The notes under the pieces are model-generated. The model made no database searches. It worked only from the letters and a program-made list of their open reading frames with translations, and had not been told where the DNA came from. From Candidatus Kapaibacterium sp. (lineage in GTDB: Bacteria > Bacteroidota > Ignavibacteria > Kapaibacteriales > UBA2268): DNA of 14,442 nucleotides. The position numbers and the translations under genes are program-made. Below are positions 7,616-14,442 of this stretch, in pieces (position 1 is the first letter of the stretch; the number at the start of each line of letters is the position of its first letter). The stretch spans positions 1-14,442 of the forward strand of contig JAQIDA010000113.1 in the NCBI GenBank assembly GCA_027858275.1. Direction: 5' to 3'.

Positions 7616-8410
7616 ATGGTCACGAAAAAAGAATTTACGGAAAAGATACTCACTGAGTATCCGAGAATGGAAAAAACAGACAAATTCAAATTTGCCTGCC
7701 ACCCCGGAGTCAGCTGCTTTAACCAATGCTGCAACGATGTTAATATATTTCTAACTCCCTATGATATCATTAGAGTCAAAAATCGCCTCGGAATCACTTC
7801 CGGAGAATTTTTGGAAAAATACACTCTGCTTCCGATCGAAGAAAATCTCAAACATCCTATTATCATGTTAAGAATGGACGAAGAAACAAAGAATTGTCCT
7901 TTCGTCGGCAAAGAAGGATGCACTGTATACGAAGACAGACCTTGGTCATGCAGAATGTTCCCGGTAGGAGTCGCTTCACCTAAAGAAGTAGAAAACAATG
8001 ACGACAAAGAATTTTTCTTCCTGCTCAAAGAAGATGTCTGCAAAGGCTTCGACGGCGGTAACGAATGGACAGTCGAAGAATGGATGAAAAATCAGGGTGT
8101 CGACGAATACGTCGAGCTCGGAGATATGTTCAAAGATGTATCACTCCATGAATATTTTACCGGCACAAAGGGCGTTGAGCCTGTCAAACTTGAAATGTTC
8201 TATATGGCATGCTACGACCTCGACAAATTTAGAACTTTTGTTTTCGGCAGCACATTTCTGAAAAGATTCAAAGTGGACGCCGAGAGAATTGAAAAGATTA
8301 AAAAAGATGATACTGAATTGCTGAAGTTTGGTTTTGATTTTATCAGATTCAGCTTGTTCGGCGAAAAAACTTTGCAGTTATGTGATGAATACTCGCAACA
8401 GACAAGGTAG
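7616..8410 (+). CDS. YkgJ-family cysteine-cluster protein (putative Fe-S or zinc protein)
   Basis: The 264-residue protein matches the YkgJ/COG0727 family pattern. The first part has FACHPGVSCFNQCCN, with C28, C34, C38 and C39, followed by FLTPYDIIRVKNRLG. The second has NCPFVGKEGCTVYEDRPWSCRMFP, with C94, C102 and C112. The family is described as likely metal or iron-sulfur cluster proteins, with no settled reaction. The C-terminal half (about 130-264) shows no motif I know. It is soluble by composition. The start has AAGGGGATAACATAAA before ATG. It lies 46 bp before qmoC, so it may help mature or supply electrons to the Apr/Qmo iron-sulfur proteins; this is inference from position only. Confidence 0.8.
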   Translation: MVTKKEFTEKILTEYPRMEKTDKFKFACHPGVSCFNQCCNDVNIFLTPYDIIRVKNRLGITSGEFLEKYTLLPIEENLKHPIIMLRMDEETKNCPFVGKEGCTVYEDRPWSCRMFPVGVASPKEVENNDDKEFFFLLKEDVCKGFDGGNEWTVEEWMKNQGVDEYVELGDMFKDVSLHEYFTGTKGVEPVKLEMFYMACYDLDKFRTFVFGSTFLKRFKVDAERIEKIKKDDTELLKFGFDFIRFSLFGEKTLQLCDEYSQQTR

Positions 8411-8444
8411 ATAAACACTAAATTATATATGATTTAAATATAGT

Positions 8445-8449
8445 GAGGA
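8445..8449 (+). promoter_or_regulatory. Ribosome binding site that fixes the TTG start of qmoC
   Basis: GAGGA lies seven bases before TTG 8457. The only nearby ATG (8450) is in another frame, so qmoC uses TTG. The N-terminus so produced (MSERVTVGTDIEFIRHLKA) fits the usual QmoC start before the first cysteine cluster. Confidence 0.7.
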
Positions 8450-8456
8450 ATGTATT

Positions 8457-9659
8457 TTGAGTGAAAGAGTAACAGTCGGAACAGATATTGAGTTTATCAG
8501 ACATCTGAAGGCCAACGGCGGATCGACAATGAAAAAATGTTTTCAGTGCGCGTCCTGTTCCGTCGCCTGCGAGCTTTCACCCAAAGAATATGCCTTTCCG
8601 CGCAAGGAAATGATTCAGGCAGCTTGGGGATTGAAGGACAAACTCATGGGCGATCCTGATATATGGCTCTGCCACGGATGTATGGATTGCAGTCAGCAGT
8701 GTCCCAGAGGCGCCAGACCTGCAGACCTTATGTCAGCCCTCAGATCTTATGTCTACAGAAATTTCGCGGTGCCGAAATTCATGGGCAAAGCGCTTGCTGA
8801 GCCAAAATCTCTCCCATATTTAATCTTATTTGCAGCCGGCATGATTTTGACACTTGTTATCGCAACCAACGCGATAATGTTCAATTTCGACATGGACTTT
8901 TTCGCTGTGCGAGACGGAGTTTTAAAATTTGACAGCTTTATCAATAAGCTAAGCATCCAAGCACTATTCATCCCCGGAAATATCTTGATTTTCTATTTGG
9001 CGGGACGAGGCTTTTGGAATTATTGGAAAGCGATGGAACAGCATTCCGAAGACAAATCTATAATGAGTTTCCCGACCGCAGTGTTCAAAGTAATGACAGA
9101 TTTCTTCCTGCATAAAAAATTCGACAGATGCCCGACTAACTCAAACAGATTTTACGGACATATATATACATTCTACGGATTCATGGGAACAATGATCGCG
9201 ACGGGAATAGTCGTAATCGCCGAAATGTATGAAATCGGCGTTCATTTAGATATAAAATTTCTCCAAGCAATAACATTCCCTCTTCCTTATCCGATGCCTA
9301 TGGATCATTGGGTTAAAATCCTCGGAATGGTATCAGGAGTATTCCTGACTATCGGACTGGCGATGTTGATGATAAAAAGATACAGAACAGATAAACAAGA
9401 CGGAATCAGCACATACAATGATTGGCTGTTCCTCGGTATAATATTCTCAGTTGGTTTTACCGGAATGCTCTCGGTATTCGGCAGAATGACAGATGTCGCG
9501 GCAATAGCTTATATAATCTATTTCGTGCATCTTACATCTGTTTTCATGCTGTTGTGGTATATGCCGTTCTCGAAATTCGCTCACATGCCGTACAGATTTT
9601 TAGGTTTGGTTTTCCTGAAAACACGCGGTCGCGAGCATAAACCGGAAGTTTTTAAATAA
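8457..9659 (+). CDS. qmoC: Quinone-interacting membrane-bound oxidoreductase subunit C
   Basis: QmoC is a fusion of an HdrC-like ferredoxin part and an HdrE/NarI-like cytochrome b part. In the QmoABC complex it exchanges electrons with menaquinone on behalf of APS reductase. The 400-residue protein has two [4Fe-4S] sites, C28-C31-C34-C38 and C72-C75-C78-C82, with the QmoC-typical FPRKEMIQAAWGLKDKL and CPRGARP between and after. About six membrane helices follow (roughly 119-141, 168-188, 232-260, 286-306, 323-341, 347-370), with histidines H235, H284, H358 and H376 as possible heme b ligands. After C38 a glutamate replaces the usual proline. The start codon is TTG. The partners qmoA and qmoB are not next to it; a DsrMK-like or HdrC-type protein is the alternative, but the motifs favour QmoC. 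Confidence 0.9.
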   Translation: MSERVTVGTDIEFIRHLKANGGSTMKKCFQCASCSVACELSPKEYAFPRKEMIQAAWGLKDKLMGDPDIWLCHGCMDCSQQCPRGARPADLMSALRSYVYRNFAVPKFMGKALAEPKSLPYLILFAAGMILTLVIATNAIMFNFDMDFFAVRDGVLKFDSFINKLSIQALFIPGNILIFYLAGRGFWNYWKAMEQHSEDKSIMSFPTAVFKVMTDFFLHKKFDRCPTNSNRFYGHIYTFYGFMGTMIATGIVVIAEMYEIGVHLDIKFLQAITFPLPYPMPMDHWVKILGMVSGVFLTIGLAMLMIKRYRTDKQDGISTYNDWLFLGIIFSVGFTGMLSVFGRMTDVAAIAYIIYFVHLTSVFMLLWYMPFSKFAHMPYRFLGLVFLKTRGREHKPEVFK

Positions 9660-9750
9660 GTGAAATTGAACAAGATTGACATAATAAAACAGAAAAAATC
9701 AAACTATAAACGGATGTTTATTATTTTTACTACTAATTAAGGGAGCTGAA

Positions 9751-10959
9751 ATGGCGGTTGACAAAAAATATGAAACCCCGATGCTGGACCAACTTGAAAC
9801 AGGTCCATGGCCTAGCTTTGTAAAAGAAATTAAAGCTGCGGGTGAAGAAAATCCAATGGCAAATGATCTTATCGGATTGCTCGAGCAATCATATACGGAA
9901 AGATTAGGTCACTGGAAACACGGCGGTATCGTTGGTGTTATGGGATATGGCGGCGGTGTTATCGGCAGATATAGTGATTTGCCCGAAAAATATCCTGCAG
10001 TTTCACATTTTCATACTATTCGCGTAAATCAACCTGCAGGTTGGTATTATACTGCAGATGTTTTGCACAAATTATGTGATATATGGGACAAACACGGTTC
10101 CGGCCTCACAAATATGCACGGTTCAACAGGCGATATGGTTCTTTTGGGATGTACTACTCCTGATTTAGAACCCGTATTCTCCGAATTAACCGAATTAGGT
10201 TTTGACCTTGGCGGCTCCGGTTCTGACGTTCGTACTCCCAGCTGTTGCTGCGGTCAGTCACGTTGCGAATGGGCTTGCTATGACACAATGGGACTAACTC
10301 ATTTCATTACTCAAAAGTTCCAAGATGAACTTCACAGACCTGCTTTCCCGTATAAAATGAAATTCAAAATGTCGGGTTGCCCAAATGATTGTGTTGCTTC
10401 TATAGCTCGTTCTGATATATCAATTATCGGTACATGGCGCGACGAAATTCAGATCAATCAAGAAGAAGTTCGCAACTACTCGAAAAACGGCGTTAATATC
10501 GTAAAAGAAATCGCTGTTTTATGTCCGGGTAAATGTATTGACTGGGACGGAAATGAAATCAAAATTGATGACAGCAGCTGCCGTCATTGTATGCACTGTA
10601 TTAATGTAATGCCTAAAGGATTAGCACCCGGTAAAGATCGCGGCGCTGTGGTTCTTATGGGCGCAAAAGCTCCGATCGTTGAAGGTGCCTTGTTGTCTTC
10701 AGTTATTATTCCTTTCATGAAAATAGAAGAACCTTACGATGATATGGAATTCTGGGAAGTAATCGAAGAAATGTGGGATGTTTGGTGCGATAACGGTAAA
10801 GCCCGCGAAAGAATCGGCGAATTTATCCAACGTGTCGGTCTCGGTAATTTCCTTGACGAAGTTGGTTTGGAACCTGTTGCTGAAATGGTTGCTCATCCTC
10901 GCGATAATCCTTATATATTCTATGAAGATTATCTCGAAGAAGAAGATGAGGATGAATAA
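9751..10959 (+). CDS. dsrA: Dissimilatory sulfite reductase, alpha subunit
   Basis: With DsrB it forms the siroheme sulfite reductase that reduces sulfite to a DsrC-bound trisulfide, or runs in reverse in sulfur oxidisers. The 402-residue protein has the siroheme-[4Fe-4S] cysteines in SCCCGQSRCEWAC (165-176, C-x5-C) and MSGCPNDCVAS (C210, C214). An inserted ferredoxin domain has C258, C262, C277, C280 and C283 in the pattern CPGKC...CRHCMHC. The family signature GSGSDVRTPS lies just before the cysteines. The C-terminal tail is very acidic (EEEDEDE). The start follows AAGGGAGCTGAA. A 91-bp gap follows qmoC; dsrB comes 64 bp downstream. Confidence 0.97.
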   Translation: MAVDKKYETPMLDQLETGPWPSFVKEIKAAGEENPMANDLIGLLEQSYTERLGHWKHGGIVGVMGYGGGVIGRYSDLPEKYPAVSHFHTIRVNQPAGWYYTADVLHKLCDIWDKHGSGLTNMHGSTGDMVLLGCTTPDLEPVFSELTELGFDLGGSGSDVRTPSCCCGQSRCEWACYDTMGLTHFITQKFQDELHRPAFPYKMKFKMSGCPNDCVASIARSDISIIGTWRDEIQINQEEVRNYSKNGVNIVKEIAVLCPGKCIDWDGNEIKIDDSSCRHCMHCINVMPKGLAPGKDRGAVVLMGAKAPIVEGALLSSVIIPFMKIEEPYDDMEFWEVIEEMWDVWCDNGKARERIGEFIQRVGLGNFLDEVGLEPVAEMVAHPRDNPYIFYEDYLEEEDEDE

Positions 10960-11023
10960 TATCAAAATGATATTATCTGTGAAATTATAAAAATCATTAC
11001 AAATAAATACAAGGAAAAATACA

Positions 11024-12106
11024 ATGGCAGACGCTAAACCACAAAGACTGACAGATATTGGGCCTCCCCATCATGACAGATTTATGCCGCCAATTATAAA
11101 AAAGAATTACGGCAAATGGAAATATCATGAAATCCCGCGCCCGGGTGTGCTTGTGCATACTTCAGACAGCGGAGATAAATTATATACCGTAAGAGCCGGT
11201 TCTCCGAGACTCTTGAGTACAAAAAAAATTAGAATTTTTGCCGATTTGGCAACTAAATATTGTGGCGGTCACTTAAGATTTACATCAAGACATAATGTTG
11301 AGTTCCTTCTTACAGATGCAGCTAACATTGATCCTTTGATTGCTGATCTTGACGCTCTCGGCCATCCTGTCGGCGGAACGGGTAATTCAATTACATCTAT
11401 CGTTCACACTCAGGGTTGGGTCCATTGTCACTCAGCCGCAACTGATGCTTCCGGTGTCGTTAAAGCTGTCATGGATGATGTGATCGACGAGTTCAAAACA
11501 ATGGAACTTCCTGCTAAACTGCGTATTGCTTTGGCATGTTGTTTGAATATGTGTGGTGCCGTGCATTGCTCGGATATCGCTATTCTCGGTATTCACAAAC
11601 GCATACCTCAGATTGATTTGAAAACATTGCCAAAACTTTGTGAAATTCCAAATCTTATCGCTTCTTGCCCGACGAATGCTATTCGTCCGACAACTTATGA
11701 AGGCAAACCTTCTGTTGAGATTCAGGAAGATCAGTGTATGTTCTGCGCTAATTGCTTTACTGTATGTCCTGCTATGCCAATCGCTGACCCCGATACTGAC
11801 GGTGTTTCGATTTGGATCGGCGGCAAAGTATCAAACGCAAGAAGCGAACCAATGTTCTCAAAACTCGCTATTCCGTTCATTCCTAACAATCCGCCAAGAT
11901 GGCCCGAAGTTGTTGAAGCCGTCAGAATGATTGTTGATTTATGGAAAGCAAACGCAAATAAACACGAAAGAGTCGGCGAATGGATCGAAAGAATCGGCTG
12001 GCCTAAATTCTTCAGAATGTCCGGTATTCCGTTTGAAAAAACTCATATTGATGATTTCAAACATGCTGGCTTAACATTTAAACGTTCAGCACATTTGACA
12101 TATTAA
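11024..12106 (+). CDS. dsrB: Dissimilatory sulfite reductase, beta subunit
   Basis: DsrB binds the catalytically active siroheme in known DsrAB structures. The 360-residue protein has the siroheme-[4Fe-4S] cysteines C135 (WVHCHS) and C172, C173 and C177 ([12 protein letters not shown]). A ferredoxin domain carries C215 (ASCPTNAI), C238, C241, C244 and C248. [17 protein letters not shown] (80-96) is the usual sulfite-reductase half-domain motif. Length is normal. The ribosome site AAGGAAAAATACA precedes ATG. dsrD starts 16 bp after the stop, so dsrABD is one transcription unit. Confidence 0.97.
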   Translation: MADAKPQRLTDIGPPHHDRFMPPIIKKNYGKWKYHEIPRPGVLVHTSDSGDKLYTVRAGSPRLLSTKKIRIFADLATKYCGGHLRFTSRHNVEFLLTDAANIDPLIADLDALGHPVGGTGNSITSIVHTQGWVHCHSAATDASGVVKAVMDDVIDEFKTMELPAKLRIALACCLNMCGAVHCSDIAILGIHKRIPQIDLKTLPKLCEIPNLIASCPTNAIRPTTYEGKPSVEIQEDQCMFCANCFTVCPAMPIADPDTDGVSIWIGGKVSNARSEPMFSKLAIPFIPNNPPRWPEVVEAVRMIVDLWKANANKHERVGEWIERIGWPKFFRMSGIPFEKTHIDDFKHAGLTFKRSAHLTY

Positions 12107-12122
12107 AATTAGGAGATAAATC

Positions 12123-12368
12123 ATGGCAGCAGTTGAAGAAGTAAGAGACGCTATGTATAAAATGGTATCCGGTTCCGCAGGACAGAAAAAGTGGAAAGCA
12201 ACAGATTTGCATAAAGCATGCATTGAGTTGTTCGGAGACGATTACAACAAAAGAAAAGAAGGAAAAGAAGCGATCAAAGAACTGGTAAACAGCGGTAAAT
12301 TGGTTTATACCTATTTCGGCGGCAGTTTTATCGAAGTTCCTCGCGTAGAAGGCGCTGCTAACGATTGA
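12123..12368 (+). CDS. dsrD: DsrD, allosteric activator of sulfite reductase
   Basis: This 81-residue winged-helix protein is recognised from KKWKATDLHKACIELFGDDY and VNSGKLVYTYFGGS, the DsrD fold signature, and from its place right after dsrB. DsrD was long taken as a DNA-binding protein, but biochemical work shows that it binds DsrAB and stimulates sulfite reduction. It is common in sulfate and sulfite reducers and generally absent from phototrophic sulfur oxidisers, so it leans towards a reductive role for this cluster. The start follows TTAGGAGATAAATC. A stem-loop separates it from the next gene. Confidence 0.95.
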   Translation: MAAVEEVRDAMYKMVSGSAGQKKWKATDLHKACIELFGDDYNKRKEGKEAIKELVNSGKLVYTYFGGSFIEVPRVEGAAND

Positions 12369-12381
12369 TGTTTTTAAGATA

Positions 12382-12421
12382 ATTGTCTCTCTCGCTTGTG
12401 ATAATGAGTGAGGGAGACGAT
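12382..12421 (+). promoter_or_regulatory. 15-bp stem-loop between dsrD and dsrN
   Basis: ATTGTCTCTCTCGCT (12382-12396) pairs with AGTGAGGGAGACGAT (12407-12421): 15 consecutive pairs, three of them G-U, with a 10-nt loop. The tail TATTATCATT is only partly U-rich. It could be a leaky terminator, or an RNA processing/stability element that sets a higher level of dsrABD message than of dsrN message. It would also bury the GTG at 12408. Confidence 0.55.
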
Positions 12422-12473
12422 ATTATCATTAATAGAAAAATCAACCGGAGAAAATAATATTGAGAAAAATATT

Positions 12474-13883
12474 ATGATGCGAAAAGCAAAAATACCAAGA
12501 GTCACAATTGCCGGTCTCGGCGGTGATTCGGGCAAGACAATAGTAAGTACGGGCATTCTCGCCCTATTGAAAAAGCGAAAACTAAGCACGGCGGTTTTTA
12601 AAAAAGGCCCCGATTATATTGACCCGCTTTGGCTGAAATATGCTTCGGGCAATACAGTAAGAAATCTCGATCGGAGATTGATGAGTGATGAAACAATTCT
12701 AAGCTCATTCAAACGAAACGCCGCGGGAAAAGATTTCACGCTTATCGAAGGCAATCGCGGTTTGTACGACGGAGTAGATGCCGGAGGCACCTACAGCACA
12801 GCCGAACTTGCTAAATTATTGGATTCGCCTGTAATTCTCACAGCTTCTTTCAAAAAGATCACAGCCACAGCGGCCGCTATAATTCTCGGACTGCAACAGT
12901 TTGACAAAGATGTTAATATCGCCGGCATAATTCTCAATCAATACGGGAACGACCGCCAAAGAAAAGTGATAACTGAAGCAATCGAAAAAACAACGGGTAT
13001 TCCCGTTATCGGAGCGATACCGAGATTGAAAAACAAGACTGATATTTTGCCCTCGAGGCATTTGGGATTAATAACTCCCGATGAATATGAGTCAGCCAAC
13101 AAAGCCGTTGACGAATTGGCGGCAGTTATTGAAAAGTACATTGACATTGAAAAAGTAATTAGTATAGCCGAATCAGCACCGGAAATGGAAATCGATGATG
13201 CGATCAACATCAGAGAGATTTCAGAAATACCGGAGAGGAAAGTTCGAATAGCATACTTTTTTGATAAAGCATTCTCGTTTTACTATGATGAAAATCTGGA
13301 GGCTTTGCAGAAAAGAGGCGCTGAACTTGTGAAGCTGTCAGCGATTGACGATAAGGATTTGAAAGGCGTTCACGCTCTGTATATCGGAGGAGGATTCCCG
13401 GAAACAAATATCGACGCATTGACATCAAACAGCGATATGATGAAAGCGGTCAAAACAGCCGCTGACAATAATATGCCGATATATGCCGAATGCGGAGGAA
13501 TGATGTATCTGGCGAGATCTTTGGAACTCGGCGGAGAAATGACATCCCTTGCCAATGTGTTGCCCGTAGAACTTACGATGAGCAAAAAGCCGCAAGGACA
13601 CGGTTATATGAACATTACTATTGACAAAGAAAATCCTTTTTTCGAAAAAGGAGTCAGAATTAAAGGACATGAATTTCACTACTCGAAAGTCAGTTCTCAC
13701 CCAACCGATCTGCCGACTTGCATGGCAGTTGAACGAGGAACGGGAACTTTCGACGGCAGAGACGGAATGATTTACAAAAACTGTCTCGGAGCCTACATTC
13801 ATATCCACGCTTCAGCGACTCCCGAATGGGCGGAAGGATTGGTAAAAAAAGCAATTGAATTTAAGAATCAGACTCTTGATTAA
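12474..13883 (+). CDS. dsrN: Cobyrinate/siroheme a,c-diamide synthase (CbiA/CobB family, DsrN-type)
   Basis: A glutamine-dependent amidotransferase that converts ring acetate side chains to amides using ATP. In dsr clusters this family (DsrN) is thought to make the siroheme amide found in DsrAB. From ATG 12474 it is 469 residues: an N-terminal CbiA ATPase domain with P-loop GLGGDSGKT (14-22) and FKKGPDYIDP (42-51), a loop IEGNRGLYDG, then a class I glutaminase domain with the nucleophile C340 in YAECGGMMYLA and the catalytic-type histidines in AYIHIHAS. In-frame GTG 12408 is possible but lies inside the preceding stem-loop and would add 22 atypical residues. ATG 12474 has GAG nine bases upstream; ATT 12459 with GGAG is a less likely choice. 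It could serve cobalamin synthesis instead, but position favours sulfite reductase. Confidence 0.85.
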   Translation: MMRKAKIPRVTIAGLGGDSGKTIVSTGILALLKKRKLSTAVFKKGPDYIDPLWLKYASGNTVRNLDRRLMSDETILSSFKRNAAGKDFTLIEGNRGLYDGVDAGGTYSTAELAKLLDSPVILTASFKKITATAAAIILGLQQFDKDVNIAGIILNQYGNDRQRKVITEAIEKTTGIPVIGAIPRLKNKTDILPSRHLGLITPDEYESANKAVDELAAVIEKYIDIEKVISIAESAPEMEIDDAINIREISEIPERKVRIAYFFDKAFSFYYDENLEALQKRGAELVKLSAIDDKDLKGVHALYIGGGFPETNIDALTSNSDMMKAVKTAADNNMPIYAECGGMMYLARSLELGGEMTSLANVLPVELTMSKKPQGHGYMNITIDKENPFFEKGVRIKGHEFHYSKVSSHPTDLPTCMAVERGTGTFDGRDGMIYKNCLGAYIHIHASATPEWAEGLVKKAIEFKNQTLD

Positions 13884-13957
13884 TTTAAAATTTGGAAAAT
13901 CCAAATTATAAATCAGTTAAAAAATGATTTGAGAAAACAAATTGATTATTGAAATCA

Positions 13958-14044
13958 TTGCGAGGAATCGCAACCGGCAGCTTTAGCTGTCGGCAAGAAT
14001 TGACGATATGAATATTCCGCAAAGAGCTAAAGCGCTTTGTTGCG
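13958..14044. repeat. Cluster of three stem-loops, possible dispersed palindromic repeat
   Basis: TTGCGA (13958-13963) and TCGCAA (13968-13973) enclose GGAA, a GNRA-type tetraloop. Without a gap, CCGGCAGC (13974-13981) and GCTGTCGG (13986-13993) pair around TTTA. A third, imperfect hairpin has CAAAG (14020-14024) against CTTTG (14035-14039). The start, TCATTGCGAGGAA, resembles palindromic units scattered in many bacterial genomes, so this may be one copy of a REP-like family. A structured RNA is the alternative. Confidence 0.5.
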
Positions 14045-14079
14045 TGAACTCATAATAGTGGGTAACAAATAATTGTGAC

Positions 14080-14107
14080 TCAACAAGGGGTTGCAACCCC
14101 TTGTTGA
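14080..14107. repeat. Perfect 28-bp palindrome
   Basis: TCAACAAGGGGTTG (14080-14093) is followed immediately by its exact reverse complement CAACCCCTTGTTGA (14094-14107). A run of A follows, so on neither strand does a U-tract come after the hairpin and a normal intrinsic terminator is unlikely. It lies 84 bp before the DsrL-like start and could be an operator, a RNA stem or part of a mobile repeat. Confidence 0.75.
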
Positions 14108-14191
14108 AAAAAAATGACACATTATTTCAATTATATATACCGGTCGCGAATGTCATCCAAATTGACACCCGGATCGAAGGAGCAAAGAAAA

Positions 14192-14442
14192 ATGGGACTA
14201 CTACTTAAAAAGAAAAAAGGCGGACTGTCCGGAAGAGCAATGTCATCCGGCGGGTCTTCAGCCGAAACTTCTCCGCTGAGACCGGAATATCAAGTTAAAA
14301 AAGCACCCTGCAAAGGCGGATGCCCAAGCGGAAATAATATTCGCAAAATTGTTACGACAATCGCGCAAACAGAAGACGCGGGCAGAACTTATGACCAGTC
14401 TTATGAAATGGCCTATAATCTATTTATAGAGAACAGTCCGTT
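14192..14442 (+). CDS. dsrL: DsrL/GltD-like NAD(P)H:acceptor oxidoreductase, N-terminal fragment
   Basis: Only the first 83 residues are in the window; the gene runs off the end. After a basic, low-complexity leader (MGLLLKKKKGG, then Ser/Gly-rich to about residue 25), the segment APCKGGCPSGNNIRK (38-52) and MAYNLFIENSP (73-83) match the start of the Fer4_20/glutamate-synthase small-subunit iron-sulfur domain. That family comprises GltD and DsrL, which use FAD, NAD(P)H and [4Fe-4S] clusters. In dsr clusters DsrL binds DsrAB and couples it to NAD(P)H. AAGGAG nine bases before ATG supports the start. The missing remainder is needed to tell DsrL from GltD or another FAD oxidoreductase, so the symbol is tentative. 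Confidence 0.6.
   Translation, partial: MGLLLKKKKGGLSGRAMSSGGSSAETSPLRPEYQVKKAPCKGGCPSGNNIRKIVTTIAQTEDAGRTYDQSYEMAYNLFIENSP

Larger units (their letters stand above)
13884..14191. other. Structured intergenic region upstream of the DsrL-like gene
   Basis: This 308-bp stretch has no credible coding frame but several inverted repeats close together. AATTTGGA (13889-13896) pairs with TCCAAATT (13900-13907) directly after dsrN; this lacks a U-tract. Then come two adjacent hairpins, a third imperfect one and a perfect palindrome (listed separately). A possible promoter (ATGACA 14114-14119, TATACC 14136-14141, 16-nt spacer) precedes the next gene but is weak. Confidence 0.6.

Noticed and set aside
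9676..9710. TTGACA (9676-9681) and TATAAA (9705-9710) as a dsrA promoter
   Set aside because: The spacer is 23 nt, too long for a standard sigma-70 promoter, and no better -10 box lies at 16-18 nt.
12408..12473. GTG 12408 as the start of the CbiA/DsrN-type gene
   Set aside because: It lies inside a stable stem-loop, has no free Shine-Dalgarno site and adds residues not typical of the family; ATG 12474 puts the P-loop near residue 14 as expected.
1..14442. CRISPR arrays, tRNA or rRNA genes, toxin-antitoxin or phage modules
   Set aside because: No regularly spaced repeats, no cloverleaf or rRNA-like sequence, and no further mobile genes beyond the transposase-like ORF were seen.

Overview
The window is a co-directional (+ strand) dissimilatory sulfur-metabolism locus from an AT-rich bacterium, roughly 40% GC by eye. 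It carries sat, aprB, aprA, qmoC, dsrA, dsrB, dsrD, a cobyrinate/siroheme amidase (dsrN-type) and the start of a DsrL/GltD-like NAD(P)H oxidoreductase. This is most of the cytoplasmic sulfate-APS-sulfite-sulfide pathway. The host can reduce sulfate or sulfite, or run the same enzymes in reverse or in disproportionation; the sequence alone does not fix the direction. The DsrAB ferredoxin and siroheme motifs, DsrD and the QmoC architecture point to bacterial reductive-type Dsr. Most sulfur genes have strong AAAAGGAG-like Shine-Dalgarno sites, which argues against a classic Bacteroidetes host. Low GC plus DsrD together with a DsrL-like gene would fit lineages such as sulfur-metabolising Kapabacteria/Ignavibacteria-like bacteria or Nitrospirota/Desulfobacterota relatives. 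That placement is inference and needs a DsrAB/AprA tree.

Layout. (1) 1-1441: a two-component pair. The histidine kinase fragment has an in-frame TAA in its dimerisation region, so it is probably broken. The response regulator carries a C-terminal GcvH-like domain that lacks the lipoylated lysine. (2) 1442-3413: an AT-rich region around a transposase-derived ORF whose catalytic acidic residues appear substituted. It is followed by a good intrinsic terminator and then a long leader with a dyad and a possible promoter before sat. (3) 3414-7149: the unit sat-aprB-aprA, closed by a strong hairpin terminator. (4) 7310-9659: a small Ogr/Delta-type zinc-finger protein, a YkgJ-type cysteine-cluster protein and qmoC. 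qmoA and qmoB, which normally lie between aprA and qmoC, are absent. (5) 9751-13883: dsrA-dsrB-dsrD-dsrN, with a long stem-loop between dsrD and dsrN. (6) 13884-14191: a structured intergenic region with adjacent stem-loops and a perfect 28-bp palindrome. (7) 14192-end: the N-terminus of a DsrL/GltD-like flavoprotein, cut by the window edge.

How the genes work together. Sat interconverts sulfate + ATP and APS. AprBA interconverts APS and sulfite + AMP. QmoC links AprBA to the membrane quinone pool through heme b and FeS clusters, with its QmoAB partners presumably encoded elsewhere. DsrAB interconverts sulfite and DsrC-bound sulfur, DsrD activates DsrAB, and DsrN amidates its siroheme. A DsrL-like protein could exchange electrons between NAD(P)H and DsrAB. 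dsrC and dsrMKJOP are not in this window.
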